64,000 nucleotides of DNA from Bernardetia sp963719525. GTDB taxonomy: Bacteria > Bacteroidota > Bacteroidia > Cytophagales > Bernardetiaceae. Shown here one piece after another: positions 38,405 to 47,040 of this stretch. The stretch lies in the NCBI GenBank assembly GCA_963719525.1, contig CAVRCG010000004.1, positions 1,488,001 to 1,552,000 on the forward strand, read 5' to 3'. The position numbers and the translations under genes are program-made. Each line of letters begins with the position of its first letter. Position 1 is the stretch's first letter. The notes below the pieces were generated by a model, which was given only the letters and a program-made list of their open reading frames with translations, searched no databases and had not been told where the DNA came from.

Positions 38405-38476
38405 AATTTTGTCGTTGATAAGATAACGGCAAGTTGTCTTCGTAATTTTTAATTTTCTAATTCGTAATTGGTTTTG

Positions 38477-39703
38477 ATGGATACAATTTATACCGACAAT
38501 CAAATTATTTTTATTTCCTCTCTTGTACCTGCTTATGCAGTTATTGGAATAGGTTTTTTCTGTGTTTTCATAGGACTTATTTTTTTTAAAAAGATCTATA
38601 AAAAGATACGTTTTTTTTGGTTGGTTTTTGGAATGGCTCTAATGGCTCTGGGCGTAATGGATTTGAAGGTGGGTAAGACTAAGAAAGTAATTATAGATAA
38701 AGAAAAAGCTGCTCTTATTGTCTTAGAACGCAAATATTTTGGTCAAGAAGTAAAAACGACCATTCCTTTTGATAATTTTAGTCATATCGAAGTGATGCGT
38801 GATTGGACAATCCGACAAGGAAAGCTGTTTTCTAGAGACGAACTTACACTTAGTATTTCGCTAGTACGCTGGGGATTAAAACCCATAGAGTTAGGAATTT
38901 ATAGTGAAAAGGCTGTGTTGAAAGAACTTGTAAATAAGATTAGAACAACAGTTTCATTTCCTGTTTATTTGATCGGAAACCCAGAAGATAAAAGTTATGC
39001 TAATTTTTCTAGGCAATTTCTCAACGCTGATAATGTAGAAGTGGGTTATGCTTATCCACTTGCCGAATTTATGATGATGCCAGATTCTTTGCAAATTACT
39101 GAACCAACTTACGAATTGCCTCGTCCGATAAATATTAGTATTGTAAGGCAAGGAAATGATGATATGGCAATTTGGAATAATACATATAATATTTTTTGGA
39201 TTATTCTGGTAGGAATTCTGACCTTTGGAGGATTGTTTTTATTACAAAAATGGGTATTACCCAAAAAAGGGTTTGGAATTGCCTTTGCTCTTTTTTATTC
39301 TTCATTTATAATTGTTGGCGTAGTTTGGATAGGTTTTGTATTATCAGCTACATTTAGTAAAACAGAAATAGAATTTAGAGAAAGTAATATTTCTTATTCC
39401 ACCCGTCTTTTTGGAATAAAAGCATTCGAACAGATTACTCCCAAAGCAGATATAAATGATATGTTGCCAGTTTTTAATACTGTAAATCCAAGTGATGGAC
39501 AACTGACCGTCATTAGTATTACAGGTTTAGCATTAATGATAACCAATATTGCCGAACCAATAGATCGTGTAAATATAGAATTCAAAAAAGCTCAAAATGC
39601 ACCTATGGATTATCGTATTCTGATTGATGTAGAATCACTTACTATGGGAGAACGACTTTTGTTAGAAAAGGAAATGAGAAAGTATTTAACAGGAGAAAGA
39701 TAA
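38477..39703 (+). CDS. membrane protein of unknown function with two soluble modules
   Basis: A 408-residue protein with two N-terminal membrane helices (AYAVIGIGFFCVFIGLIFF and FFWLVFGMALMALGVM). A soluble region follows that reads like a PH/YdbT-type beta module (ALIVLERKYFGQEVKTTIPF). Two more helices are near residues 240-300 (IFWIILVGILTFGGLFLL, FYSSFIIVGVVWIGFVL). A second similar beta module (ESNISYSTRLFGIKAFEQI) closes the protein. No family was recognised with certainty. The ATG at 38477 is preferred over a TTG 9 bases upstream. Confidence 0.6.
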   Translation: MDTIYTDNQIIFISSLVPAYAVIGIGFFCVFIGLIFFKKIYKKIRFFWLVFGMALMALGVMDLKVGKTKKVIIDKEKAALIVLERKYFGQEVKTTIPFDNFSHIEVMRDWTIRQGKLFSRDELTLSISLVRWGLKPIELGIYSEKAVLKELVNKIRTTVSFPVYLIGNPEDKSYANFSRQFLNADNVEVGYAYPLAEFMMMPDSLQITEPTYELPRPINISIVRQGNDDMAIWNNTYNIFWIILVGILTFGGLFLLQKWVLPKKGFGIAFALFYSSFIIVGVVWIGFVLSATFSKTEIEFRESNISYSTRLFGIKAFEQITPKADINDMLPVFNTVNPSDGQLTVISITGLALMITNIAEPIDRVNIEFKKAQNAPMDYRILIDVESLTMGERLLLEKEMRKYLTGER

Positions 39704-39825
39704 TTTGTACTTGTCTTATCATACCATACAAATTGGGTAGTGTAATAAAATTAGCTTTACTGTTCTTTGAAATGTGTTTCTTGTCAAAAATTCAATTTGA
39801 CAAATCAAATTACTATGTTTAGTCA

Positions 39826-39869
39826 TTTTTCCATAACACTAAGTTTGCAAACCTAGTGTTATGGAAAAA
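39826..39869. repeat. palindromic element, GTTTGCAAAC family, near-perfect copy
   Basis: TTTTTCCATAACACTA, core AGTTTGCAAACC, then TAGTGTTATGGAAAAA. The arm sequence differs from the other copies, but both arms changed together. It lies in a 407-base spacer (39704-40110) that otherwise shows nothing. Confidence 0.78.
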
Positions 39870-40110
39870 TAAAACTGTTCTGTATTTTATATAACCTGTT
39901 CGATTACCAAACCTGTAAATAACTGTGATAACGTTTATTTACTACGTAAGAATTTTATAGTAGCATTTTTGTGTGATTTATCTTCAAAAAGATTCCAATA
40001 TAAAGTTCCTACAGAACATAATTTCTTAGCTTAATAGCATTGGGATAAAGACTCAATGTATCGATTTGAAAGTAAGAAACACGATTTTACTACACCACTA
40101 CAAATTACGT

Positions 40111-41025
40111 ATGAAAAATAAAAAAAAATATCTTTTAATTAATTTGTTCTTAATTTTGTTAGTTGTTGTAAGCTCGTTTTCCATAGATAAATCTAATTTA
40201 GTATATAAAGAACTAAAAAACAAAACACAAAAAGATAGTACCGAATATCCTACTTCTGATTTGTATCTTATAAAAGATATTAATAATCAGCCTTTTTTGA
40301 TACAGATTACCAAGTGTAAAAAAAATGAAAAATTAGAAATAAAAAAAGCGTTTGAAATCAGTTTTTATCCTTCTGCTCTGAAAGCAACCCACTCGAATTT
40401 GTTTGTTGAAGGCTTAATTTTTAATATACTGCCAACTCCTTTCTCAATAAAATATGGCGTTCTGGCAGATTCTATTCCAATGACAAAATCAGATTCACTA
40501 GCAGAAATCAAACGTTTTTCTGGATTGTTGTATAAAAATGGAGATAGGTCAAAGAAAGTACGTTCGTATGGAAAATTTATTAGACCTCGTTATCTGAAAA
40601 TATATTCAGCAGATTGGAACAAGTTTGAGATAAATAGTAAAACTAAGATTGCAGAAGGAAATATTACCTCGAAAAATAAATTACGCCAAAAAGAAGAGTT
40701 CGTATTCAGAAAATCAAAATCTACTTTAAAATTAATAATTCTGGAGAATAAGACGAAAGAAAACTATGTTTTGAAACTAGCTTTTGAAGGAGAAGATAAA
40801 TTCAAAAACAATCAGCACGCTTACATACAACTGATAGGTTATGCAGGTAATTTTTCAATTCCTTTGGGTACATTTGTCAATGATGCTATTAATCCAAATT
40901 ATCTTTATCTTCCCATTGAAAAAGAACTTGTAGAAAAATTACTAGCTGGAAAAGCAAGTTATTCACTCAAATTTCAAAATCCAGTAGCGTATCAATTTTC
41001 CGAAATTAGATTGAATCAGTTTTAG
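40111..41025 (+). CDS. hypothetical exported protein
   Basis: A 304-residue protein starting MKNKKKYLLINLFLILLVVV, a basic start and hydrophobic segment typical of a signal peptide or anchor. The rest is Lys-rich and beta-rich with no recognised domain. An earlier in-frame TTG at 40066 exists, but the ATG at 40111 places the signal sequence at the N-terminus. No lipobox is seen. Neighbours give no clue to function. Confidence 0.6.
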   Translation: MKNKKKYLLINLFLILLVVVSSFSIDKSNLVYKELKNKTQKDSTEYPTSDLYLIKDINNQPFLIQITKCKKNEKLEIKKAFEISFYPSALKATHSNLFVEGLIFNILPTPFSIKYGVLADSIPMTKSDSLAEIKRFSGLLYKNGDRSKKVRSYGKFIRPRYLKIYSADWNKFEINSKTKIAEGNITSKNKLRQKEEFVFRKSKSTLKLIILENKTKENYVLKLAFEGEDKFKNNQHAYIQLIGYAGNFSIPLGTFVNDAINPNYLYLPIEKELVEKLLAGKASYSLKFQNPVAYQFSEIRLNQF

Positions 41026-41203
41026 TTAATAAATAATATAGAATGTGATTTTTTTACATTTGCAAAATTTAGTTTATATTTGTCTTTATAGACTAAGTTG
41101 TAGTTCTTCTACTTCGATAAATTAATCGTAGAGAAAACAGAAAATTTATTTGACTTCATTATTTACTTGTTACTTTAAACAGAAATTTTTATTTTGATAT
41201 AAT

Positions 41204-42439
41204 ATGGAAAGAATACACATTAAGAATTTTAAGCAAATCAAGGAAGCAGACCTTCAATTACGCAAATTTAATATTATTGTAGGCGAACACGCTTGTGGAA
41301 AAAGTACGCTCATGAAGGTAGCCTATTTTATGCACCACCTGCAAGACGAAATTATAAACGAAGTGTCTGCCAATGCACCACAAATTTTTAGACACAACTT
41401 TTTTGGACGTATGAAACAAGCCGTCAGAATTGCTTTTGTGCATCATTTTGGTTCTACAAGACATTTAGCTGATTTTACGATAGATTATTATACCCCTTCT
41501 GGCGAACTAGTTTGTTTTTACATTAATGATAATAATGACTTGGATTTATTTTTTGTAGATGATTTTGGAGATAAAATATTAGATAATTCCTTTGCTGCAG
41601 TTGAGGAATTAGTAGTTTTGAAAAATAATGGATTGGATAGTACTTCTACAGAATGGCAAGACGTTTTGGATGCTCTTAGAGAAAGATTGAATATTGTTTT
41701 TGGCGATAATACGCAAGAATTGTATATTCCAAACAATAGAAGTGTATGGTTTGCTATTGGAAATCGTGTACAGACACTTTTTGATGAAATGGAGCAAACA
41801 CTCAAAAGTAAAGGATTTTTGCGCTTCGATTCTGAACACGAGCTTTTTCATTTGCGTTTTGTACAACATATCAAAAATAATGTAGTTCCTGTCTTCAAAA
41901 GAAATAGCACACTAAAAGATGTATTCTTTGATGTTATGAAATTTAATACAGATGCAAATCTAACTATTGATTCTATCAGCAAGCAAATTTCAAAACTTTT
42001 GCAAGGAACTTATCAAACAGATACTTTTGGAGAAAAAATATTCTATGAGCTGCCTGAAAAGTATGTTTATCTTCAAAACGCTTCGACACACCAACAAGAA
42101 CTTATCCGTATGATTCAAGATTTGTTTCTGGCTGCATTACGTCAAAAACCAGTTTTACGTTTTATCGAACACCCAGAGGCACAAGTAAGAACAGATTTGC
42201 ACAAAACGCTTACCGAATTTTTGGTTTGGTTTGCCGTTTCTCACCCAGAAAATCAACTTGTTTTTTCTACTCATTCCTCTCAAATGGTAGACACGTTAAA
42301 TAAAATTGTAGGAGAAGGTAAATTATTAAAAAATGAAGATGTAAATGTATTAACGTTAGATAAAGGAAATTTGGTTACTCTTTCTAGCAAAGTAACTGGA
42401 AAAGTAGAGTCCAAACTGACAGAAAAATATTTGGTGTAA
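41204..42439 (+). CDS. AAA/ABC-type ATPase of the RecF/OLD-like group
   Basis: A 411-residue P-loop ATPase. The N-terminus MERIHIKNFKQIKEADLQLR and the Walker A GEHACGKST are typical of SMC/RecF/OLD-like ATPases. The C-terminal half holds a Walker-B-like strand that reads VLRFIEHPEAQ instead of the common LLIDEPE, and the H-loop VFSTHSSQMVDTL. No TOPRIM nuclease domain is attached, unlike OLD. A partner gene is not evident: the next gene is on the other strand. It could be a lone regulator or part of a defence function, but nothing here proves it. A TATATTTG box lies at 41075-41082. Confidence 0.7.
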   Translation: MERIHIKNFKQIKEADLQLRKFNIIVGEHACGKSTLMKVAYFMHHLQDEIINEVSANAPQIFRHNFFGRMKQAVRIAFVHHFGSTRHLADFTIDYYTPSGELVCFYINDNNDLDLFFVDDFGDKILDNSFAAVEELVVLKNNGLDSTSTEWQDVLDALRERLNIVFGDNTQELYIPNNRSVWFAIGNRVQTLFDEMEQTLKSKGFLRFDSEHELFHLRFVQHIKNNVVPVFKRNSTLKDVFFDVMKFNTDANLTIDSISKQISKLLQGTYQTDTFGEKIFYELPEKYVYLQNASTHQQELIRMIQDLFLAALRQKPVLRFIEHPEAQVRTDLHKTLTEFLVWFAVSHPENQLVFSTHSSQMVDTLNKIVGEGKLLKNEDVNVLTLDKGNLVTLSSKVTGKVESKLTEKYLV

Positions 42440-42440
42440 G

Positions 42441-42464
42441 GTAGCCGATACTTTATGAGCATCG
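42441..42464. repeat. GTAGCCGATA hairpin repeat, copy 3
   Basis: GTAGCCGATACTTTATGAGC then ATCG; CGATACT and AGCATCG pair with one mismatch. It begins one base after the ATPase stop codon. Confidence 0.5.
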
Positions 42465-42485
42465 CTTATCAAACAAATGCAAACT

Positions 42486-42521
42486 AAAAAATCCTTTCAA
42501 AAACAAATTTGAAAGGATTTT
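42486..42521. terminator. bidirectional terminator
   Basis: AAAAATCCTTTCAAA pairs with TTTGAAAGGATTTTT around a short loop, with A and T runs outside, between the convergent ATPase and IscA-like genes. Confidence 0.88.
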
Positions 42522-42578
42522 TCATTATGTAACGTAAACTTTAGTCTGCCTTTGTGTTAAAGTTGCAAAATTGAAATT

Positions 42579-42905
42579 TTAAACCGAGAAGCTCTCTCCA
42601 CATCCACATGTGCGTGAAGCATTCGGATTCACAAACTGAAATCCTTTTCCATTTAGTCCGTCTGTAAAGTCAAGAGATGTTCCTAAAAGATATAACAAAC
42701 TCTTTTTATCAACTAATATTTTTATTCCTTTATCTTCAAATACTTGATCGGAATCTTGAATGGAAGCATCAAAAGCAAGGTCATACATAAGCCCTGAACA
42801 GCCTCCTCCTTGTACTGATACACGGATATTGCTATCTGGAGTGTGATTCTCATTTTGTCTTAGCTGACCAATTTGGGTCGCTGCTTTGTCTGTAATTGTA
42901 ATCAT
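42579..42905 (-). CDS. HesB/IscA-family iron-sulfur cluster carrier
   Basis: A 108-residue A-type carrier that passes Fe-S clusters to target proteins. The three conserved cysteines are present: one in GGGCSGLMYDL and two in RTCGCGESF at the end. The segment GTSLDFTDGLNGKGFQFVNP is typical. It could be IscA, SufA or ErpA-like; the sequence alone does not settle which. No isc or suf genes are adjacent. The ATG start gives MITITDKAATQIGQL, the usual beginning. Confidence 0.92.
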   Translation of the reverse strand: MITITDKAATQIGQLRQNENHTPDSNIRVSVQGGGCSGLMYDLAFDASIQDSDQVFEDKGIKILVDKKSLLYLLGTSLDFTDGLNGKGFQFVNPNASRTCGCGESFSV

Positions 42906-43022
42906 AACGTTTCGTTTCTTGATAGTCTAGTTTAAATTCTAGCCAGAATTGAAAGTTCTGTGAACTCTTTTAATAATTTTGATAATAAATTGGTAACTGA
43001 GAATTGAAAAAGTAGGCTCTTT

Positions 43023-43188
43023 ATGAATTCGGTTGCAACTTGCATTTTTGATAGGTTTGTACTGAAAGCCTAACCTATCAAGAATAAGTAATTCTAATTT
43101 TAAAGGGCTTATTTTATCTAAATCAGACCGTTAAAACAGACTTAAATAAAATACAAGTTATCATTTGCAACTAAAATCATATAAAACC
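43023..43188. repeat. dispersed hairpin repeat, TTCGGTTGCAAC family, copy 2
   Basis: AATTCGGTTGCAACTTGC, then TTTTTGATAGG and CCTATCAAGAA, follow the same order as in copy 1 (436-530). The shared tail AAAATCATATA appears at 43173 after an extra stretch. It fills most of the 356-base spacer before the IscA-like gene; no coding frame is seen. Confidence 0.6.
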
Positions 43189-43261
43189 AAACAGTATCAG
43201 TTAAGAGAAAAACGTTTTTTCAAAGAAAAAAGTTTTAAACTTTGTTTAGAACCAGTCAAAA

Positions 43262-43969
43262 TTACACAATTCCTCTGACATACATAAATGCTTCTGCAAA
43301 ATGCTTTCCAACGGCTACTCCCCAGCGTTGCGCCTGTATACGTAATGCTTCTGGCGAGCGTGGATGTGGATAATCCCGTTTTTCAAATTCATAACTTTCC
43401 ATTCCTTTTATTTTTGCATTTACGCTTTCTTCTTTTACACCAATAAAAAAGTTGGGTTGAAATGGATTGGGATAATTAAAGGCTTGCCATTCAGTAGAAG
43501 ACGGAGTTTCGAAAGTAAAAATATGTTGAACTTTTTCGTGTTCCATCGGACGAATAGCTGTCATGACAGCTTCAAAAGTACAACGATGATCGATATTCAA
43601 ATCTCCTCCGTGATGTGTAAAAATAATGGTTGGTTCGAATTCGTGTTTTTCCTTTTCTATCACTTTTACCAAATCCAATAAAGCCACCGAATCAAAACGG
43701 TTATCAGCAAAATCATAAATTCCGACACTTTGATAACCAATACATTTTTGAGCAGAATAAATATTATTTCGGTGTGTTTGGAGTTCTTGTTCCCATTTTT
43801 CTCTGTCTCTGCTATCGGAGCGAGAAGTAATTCCTTCACCCAAAATAATTGCTCTAACCTCACAATTATAATTTTTGATAAGATGGTGCATTGTCGCTCC
43901 AACTCCTAAAAGTTCGTCGTCTGGATGCGCTACGACAACCAATATTTTTTTGTCTTGAAAATTTATCAT
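43262..43969 (-). CDS. PIG-L family deacetylase
   Basis: A 235-residue zinc-dependent N-acetyl-sugar deacetylase of the PIG-L/LmbE family. The metal motif AHPDDELLG is at residues 15-23, and a second His pair lies in HHGGDLNIDHRC. The closing part (SPEALRIQAQRWGVAVGKHF) is typical. As the last gene of the nonulosonic-acid operon it probably deacetylates a sugar of the surface glycan, or its precursor. The gap to the preceding WbqC gene is 17 bases. Confidence 0.88.
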   Translation of the reverse strand: MINFQDKKILVVVAHPDDELLGVGATMHHLIKNYNCEVRAIILGEGITSRSDSRDREKWEQELQTHRNNIYSAQKCIGYQSVGIYDFADNRFDSVALLDLVKVIEKEKHEFEPTIIFTHHGGDLNIDHRCTFEAVMTAIRPMEHEKVQHIFTFETPSSTEWQAFNYPNPFQPNFFIGVKEESVNAKIKGMESYEFEKRDYPHPRSPEALRIQAQRWGVAVGKHFAEAFMYVRGIV

Positions 43970-43986
43970 TTTACTTTTTTTTATTC

Positions 43987-44694
43987 TTATTTTATCAAAT
44001 TTCTTCCTTCCTTTATAATTTCCAGACTGTTTTCTCCGTGATTAAATAATACATCTAAAACAGACATATAAGGTTCAAAACCGTCATAAAGTTGAGTGTA
44101 AGTTGGATGATTATATTCGTGAAAAAATACTTCTATTCCTTCGCTTTCAAATTTTTCAATATCTAAATAATCTCTTCCAAAAACTCCAGAGTAATATTGA
44201 GTTGCATTTTGAGATTTACAAAGTTCTAAAATCAAATCGTCCTTTGAAGCATCAATTTGTAATTCAGAAGATTTTATTACAGGCGTTGTAATCTCTAATT
44301 CGTGCAAAAAATAATTGGTCAACTCATCAATCAATTCTTGCATATTTTGCCATTTTTGAGAATATATTTTTTCCAAAAAAGGAGCATATTTATCATAAAA
44401 AGGAGCTTTGCGATAACTATTTTGTATGGATTTCCAATGTTTGGTATTCCATTTATCTTCTACTAATTGAATATCTTTAATATGCACTTCTCCAAAAAGT
44501 CCTTTTGTTTTCATAGGCAAAGTAAGCCATGTCGATCCATTTTTTAACCTAATTTTGTTGCGATTAGTAAAACGAGTTTTGCTACTCGTGTCTAAAAGTA
44601 CATTGTCTAAGCTAATAAATAAATCACTTGCCTCTATTCTATCAAAAAAACCTAGCCAAGGCAAATAAGCAGGTTGCATAATTGTTACTTTCAT
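43987..44694 (-). CDS. WbqC-like family protein
   Basis: A 235-residue WbqC-type protein. The start MKVTIMQPAYLPWLGFFDRI is the family signature, followed by FISLDNVLLDTSSKTRFTNR and the closing HPTYTQLYDGFEPYMSVLDV, then LFNHGENSLEII. The family is found in O-antigen and glycosylation clusters and is probably enzymatic, but its reaction is not established. Position between the formyltransferase fusion and the PIG-L gene supports a role in sugar modification. Confidence 0.9.
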   Translation of the reverse strand: MKVTIMQPAYLPWLGFFDRIEASDLFISLDNVLLDTSSKTRFTNRNKIRLKNGSTWLTLPMKTKGLFGEVHIKDIQLVEDKWNTKHWKSIQNSYRKAPFYDKYAPFLEKIYSQKWQNMQELIDELTNYFLHELEITTPVIKSSELQIDASKDDLILELCKSQNATQYYSGVFGRDYLDIEKFESEGIEVFFHEYNHPTYTQLYDGFEPYMSVLDVLFNHGENSLEIIKEGRNLIK

Positions 44695-44793
44695 TAAAAA
44701 TGGGTTTTTGTCTTGTTGGTACAGATACTACCCACAAGAAAGAAAAATGGATTTCTATATCTCTAGTGAGAATATTACCAATCGCAAATACTA

Positions 44794-46287
44794 TTATTTA
44801 TACAAATAAACAGTAAAATCAGCAGGGTGATAGTGGTGTTTCAAAACTACTTTTCTACTAAGAGTACGACAAAAATCTATTACTTCTGATGGATTAGCGT
44901 AAAATTCATTCTCATGTTTTTGGTCTGCCCAACTGCTCAAACTATTAAAAGCAATTCCTTTTTCAGCGATAGCAAACATTTTCTGAATCATTTTTTTCAT
45001 AAACTCAAAAGGTTCTTGTTCTACCAAATAGAAAATACCACTAGCGACTACATAATCGTATTTTTTGTTAGTATTACTTTCTAAAATATTTTCTACTGCA
45101 AAATTTGCGTCTGGAAAACGCTCTTTTGCCTTTTCAATCATTTTGGGAGTAATATCAATTCCTTTATAATCAGTTTGAATGGTATTGCTTTCCAACCAAT
45201 TATAAAAATCTCCCAAACCACAACCAATATCCAAAATAGATTTCTGATTTAGGTTATCTAATTGAGCAAACAAATCAAAACGCATTTCTTGTGACTGTCT
45301 GCTTCCCCAATTTAGAGATTTGACATCTAAATCATATTTTTCTATTAAATCAGAATAGAAATTAACATTTTTATTTATATAATTGGTGTCCAAACTTTTG
45401 TTGATTAAGGATAAATTGTAGTTTGTAGTATAATGCGTAACTAGCAATTTTGCATCATTACATTTGACTGTAAAAGAATTATTTTCTGCTGTTATTATCG
45501 TACCATTTGAATTGTCTTTGTCGTTTTTTTCTAATGGAATAATTTTAGCTTTCCACAAAATAATTTTATGATTATTGACATAAGAAAAAGCACCTGGATA
45601 AGGCTTCGAAACGGCACGAATAAGATTACGAATATCTTTACTTGAATTATTCCAATTTATCTCTCCATCTTTAGCTGTTCTACGTGGATAAGGTGGGTTT
45701 TGTGAAAGATTAACTTGTGCAATTCCTTTTATTTCGCTCTCTGTTAGTTTTTTAATTGTTTCTTTAGTAATTGAAAAATAGATAGGATATAATTTATTCA
45801 AAATATCTCCTATGTATTCCTCTTCAGAAATAGGAATTTCTATTTGTTGAATAATATCTCCTGTATCTACTCCTTGATCTACAAAGTGAGCTGTCAGTCC
45901 TGTTTTTTGTTCTCCATTTATGATTGCCCAATTAATGGAAGCTCTTCCTCGGTATTTTGGAAGCAAACTAGGATGTAGATTTATAGCACCCAAACGAACA
46001 CTTTCAATAATTTCTTTAGAAATAATAAATTTGTAATCCGTAATCCATATTAAATCAGCCTTTTTAGAAGCTATAAATTCATAGACTTTCTTGTCTTTTC
46101 CTTTTCCTCTAATGGTTGGAATATTTTTTTGAGTTACAAAATCAAAAACAGACTCATAAACTACTCCTTCTTCATCATCTTTTGGATGACAAACGACACC
46201 TACTAACAAGGCGTGTTTCAAAATAGCTTCTATTGCCTTTATTCCGACATTATGATTACCCAAAAATATAATTCTTAGTTTATTCAT
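44794..46287 (-). CDS. formyltransferase-methyltransferase fusion protein
   Basis: A 497-residue two-domain protein. Residues 1-195 form a formyltransferase of the Fmt/ArnA type: IFLGNHNVGIKAIEAIL, GAINLHPSLLPKYRGRASIN and HFVDQGVDTGDII. The catalytic Asn-x-His is in INLHPS and the Asp is in DQGVDTGD. A small Fmt C-terminal-like domain follows. Residues from about 330 form a class I SAM methyltransferase (SILDIGCGLGDFYNWL, VENILES, YVVASGIFYL). The ATG at 46287 overlaps the TGA of the preceding methyltransferase gene (ATGA), showing translational coupling. The fusion suggests that one sugar is both N-formylated and methylated. It is not a tRNA formyltransferase by context. Confidence 0.82.
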   Translation of the reverse strand: MNKLRIIFLGNHNVGIKAIEAILKHALLVGVVCHPKDDEEGVVYESVFDFVTQKNIPTIRGKGKDKKVYEFIASKKADLIWITDYKFIISKEIIESVRLGAINLHPSLLPKYRGRASINWAIINGEQKTGLTAHFVDQGVDTGDIIQQIEIPISEEEYIGDILNKLYPIYFSITKETIKKLTESEIKGIAQVNLSQNPPYPRRTAKDGEINWNNSSKDIRNLIRAVSKPYPGAFSYVNNHKIILWKAKIIPLEKNDKDNSNGTIITAENNSFTVKCNDAKLLVTHYTTNYNLSLINKSLDTNYINKNVNFYSDLIEKYDLDVKSLNWGSRQSQEMRFDLFAQLDNLNQKSILDIGCGLGDFYNWLESNTIQTDYKGIDITPKMIEKAKERFPDANFAVENILESNTNKKYDYVVASGIFYLVEQEPFEFMKKMIQKMFAIAEKGIAFNSLSSWADQKHENEFYANPSEVIDFCRTLSRKVVLKHHYHPADFTVYLYK

Positions 46288-46970
46288 ATCTTTTCTGCTA
46301 TCACTTCCCATTCTGCATGAACGGTCTGATTAACATTTATTTCTTTAAATTCTTTATGTTTTATACTTTTAATATTCCATTTATCTTTTGGAAGAGCATT
46401 CAAAACGTCTCTATGGCTATAAAAACATAATTCTCCTACGCCTGTGAGCGTTCCATGTTGGATATTGCTTACTTGTCCATTTTCTTGTAATGTTCCCGAA
46501 CCAAAACTTGTATGTGCTTGGCTATACGGATTAAAAAACAAAGTTCCTCCTTTTACTAATGTACGATATGCTTCGGCAATAGCTTTTTTCCCAGCTTCCA
46601 AAGCTACACAAACAATCGAACCTCTATCAATAACGATGTCAAAAGAATTATCTTCTAGTGGCAAATCGGTAAAATCTCCAACTAAAAATTTGCCTTCTAA
46701 TCCTTCTTCTTTGAATCGTTTGTTTGCAAAGTCAACTGCCGATTTGCTTCCTTCAATTCCTGTAACTGAAAAGCCTTCTCGTGCAGCAAACCAGAGGTTG
46801 TTTCCTGCTCCAGAACCCAGCTCTAAAATTTTTACGTCTTCTCTAGGTTTGTTTCTAGGAAAATTACGAAAGATAAAAGCAACTACATTATCGTAAGGAT
46901 ATTTGTTGAGATGATTTCCAGTTCCATAAATTGTATCTTCCCAGATGGTATTAAAATTTGATGCTGACAT
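46284..46970 (-). CDS. class I SAM-dependent methyltransferase
   Basis: A 228-residue methyltransferase. Motif I is VKILELGSGAGNNLWFAARE, motif II VTGIEGSKSAVDFANKRF, motif III VGDFTDLPLEDNSFDIVIDR and motif post-III LVKGGTLFFNPYSQ. It lies between pseI and the formyltransferase-methyltransferase fusion and overlaps the latter by 4 bases. The probable substrate is the nonulosonic sugar or its nucleotide-linked form. The exact target atom cannot be read from the sequence. Confidence 0.85.
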   Translation of the reverse strand: MSASNFNTIWEDTIYGTGNHLNKYPYDNVVAFIFRNFPRNKPREDVKILELGSGAGNNLWFAAREGFSVTGIEGSKSAVDFANKRFKEEGLEGKFLVGDFTDLPLEDNSFDIVIDRGSIVCVALEAGKKAIAEAYRTLVKGGTLFFNPYSQAHTSFGSGTLQENGQVSNIQHGTLTGVGELCFYSHRDVLNALPKDKWNIKSIKHKEFKEINVNQTVHAEWEVIAEKI

Positions 46971-47040
46971 AATATAATTAAGTTGTTTTTTAGAAGATAA
47001 AAGTAAAAAAAATATAAAGTAAAAATTCGAATGAACACTA

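Noticed and set aside
44794..46287. Methionyl-tRNA formyltransferase (fmt)
   Set aside because: The N-terminal domain resembles Fmt, but the fused methyltransferase, the operon context and the divergent sequence point to a sugar formyltransferase.
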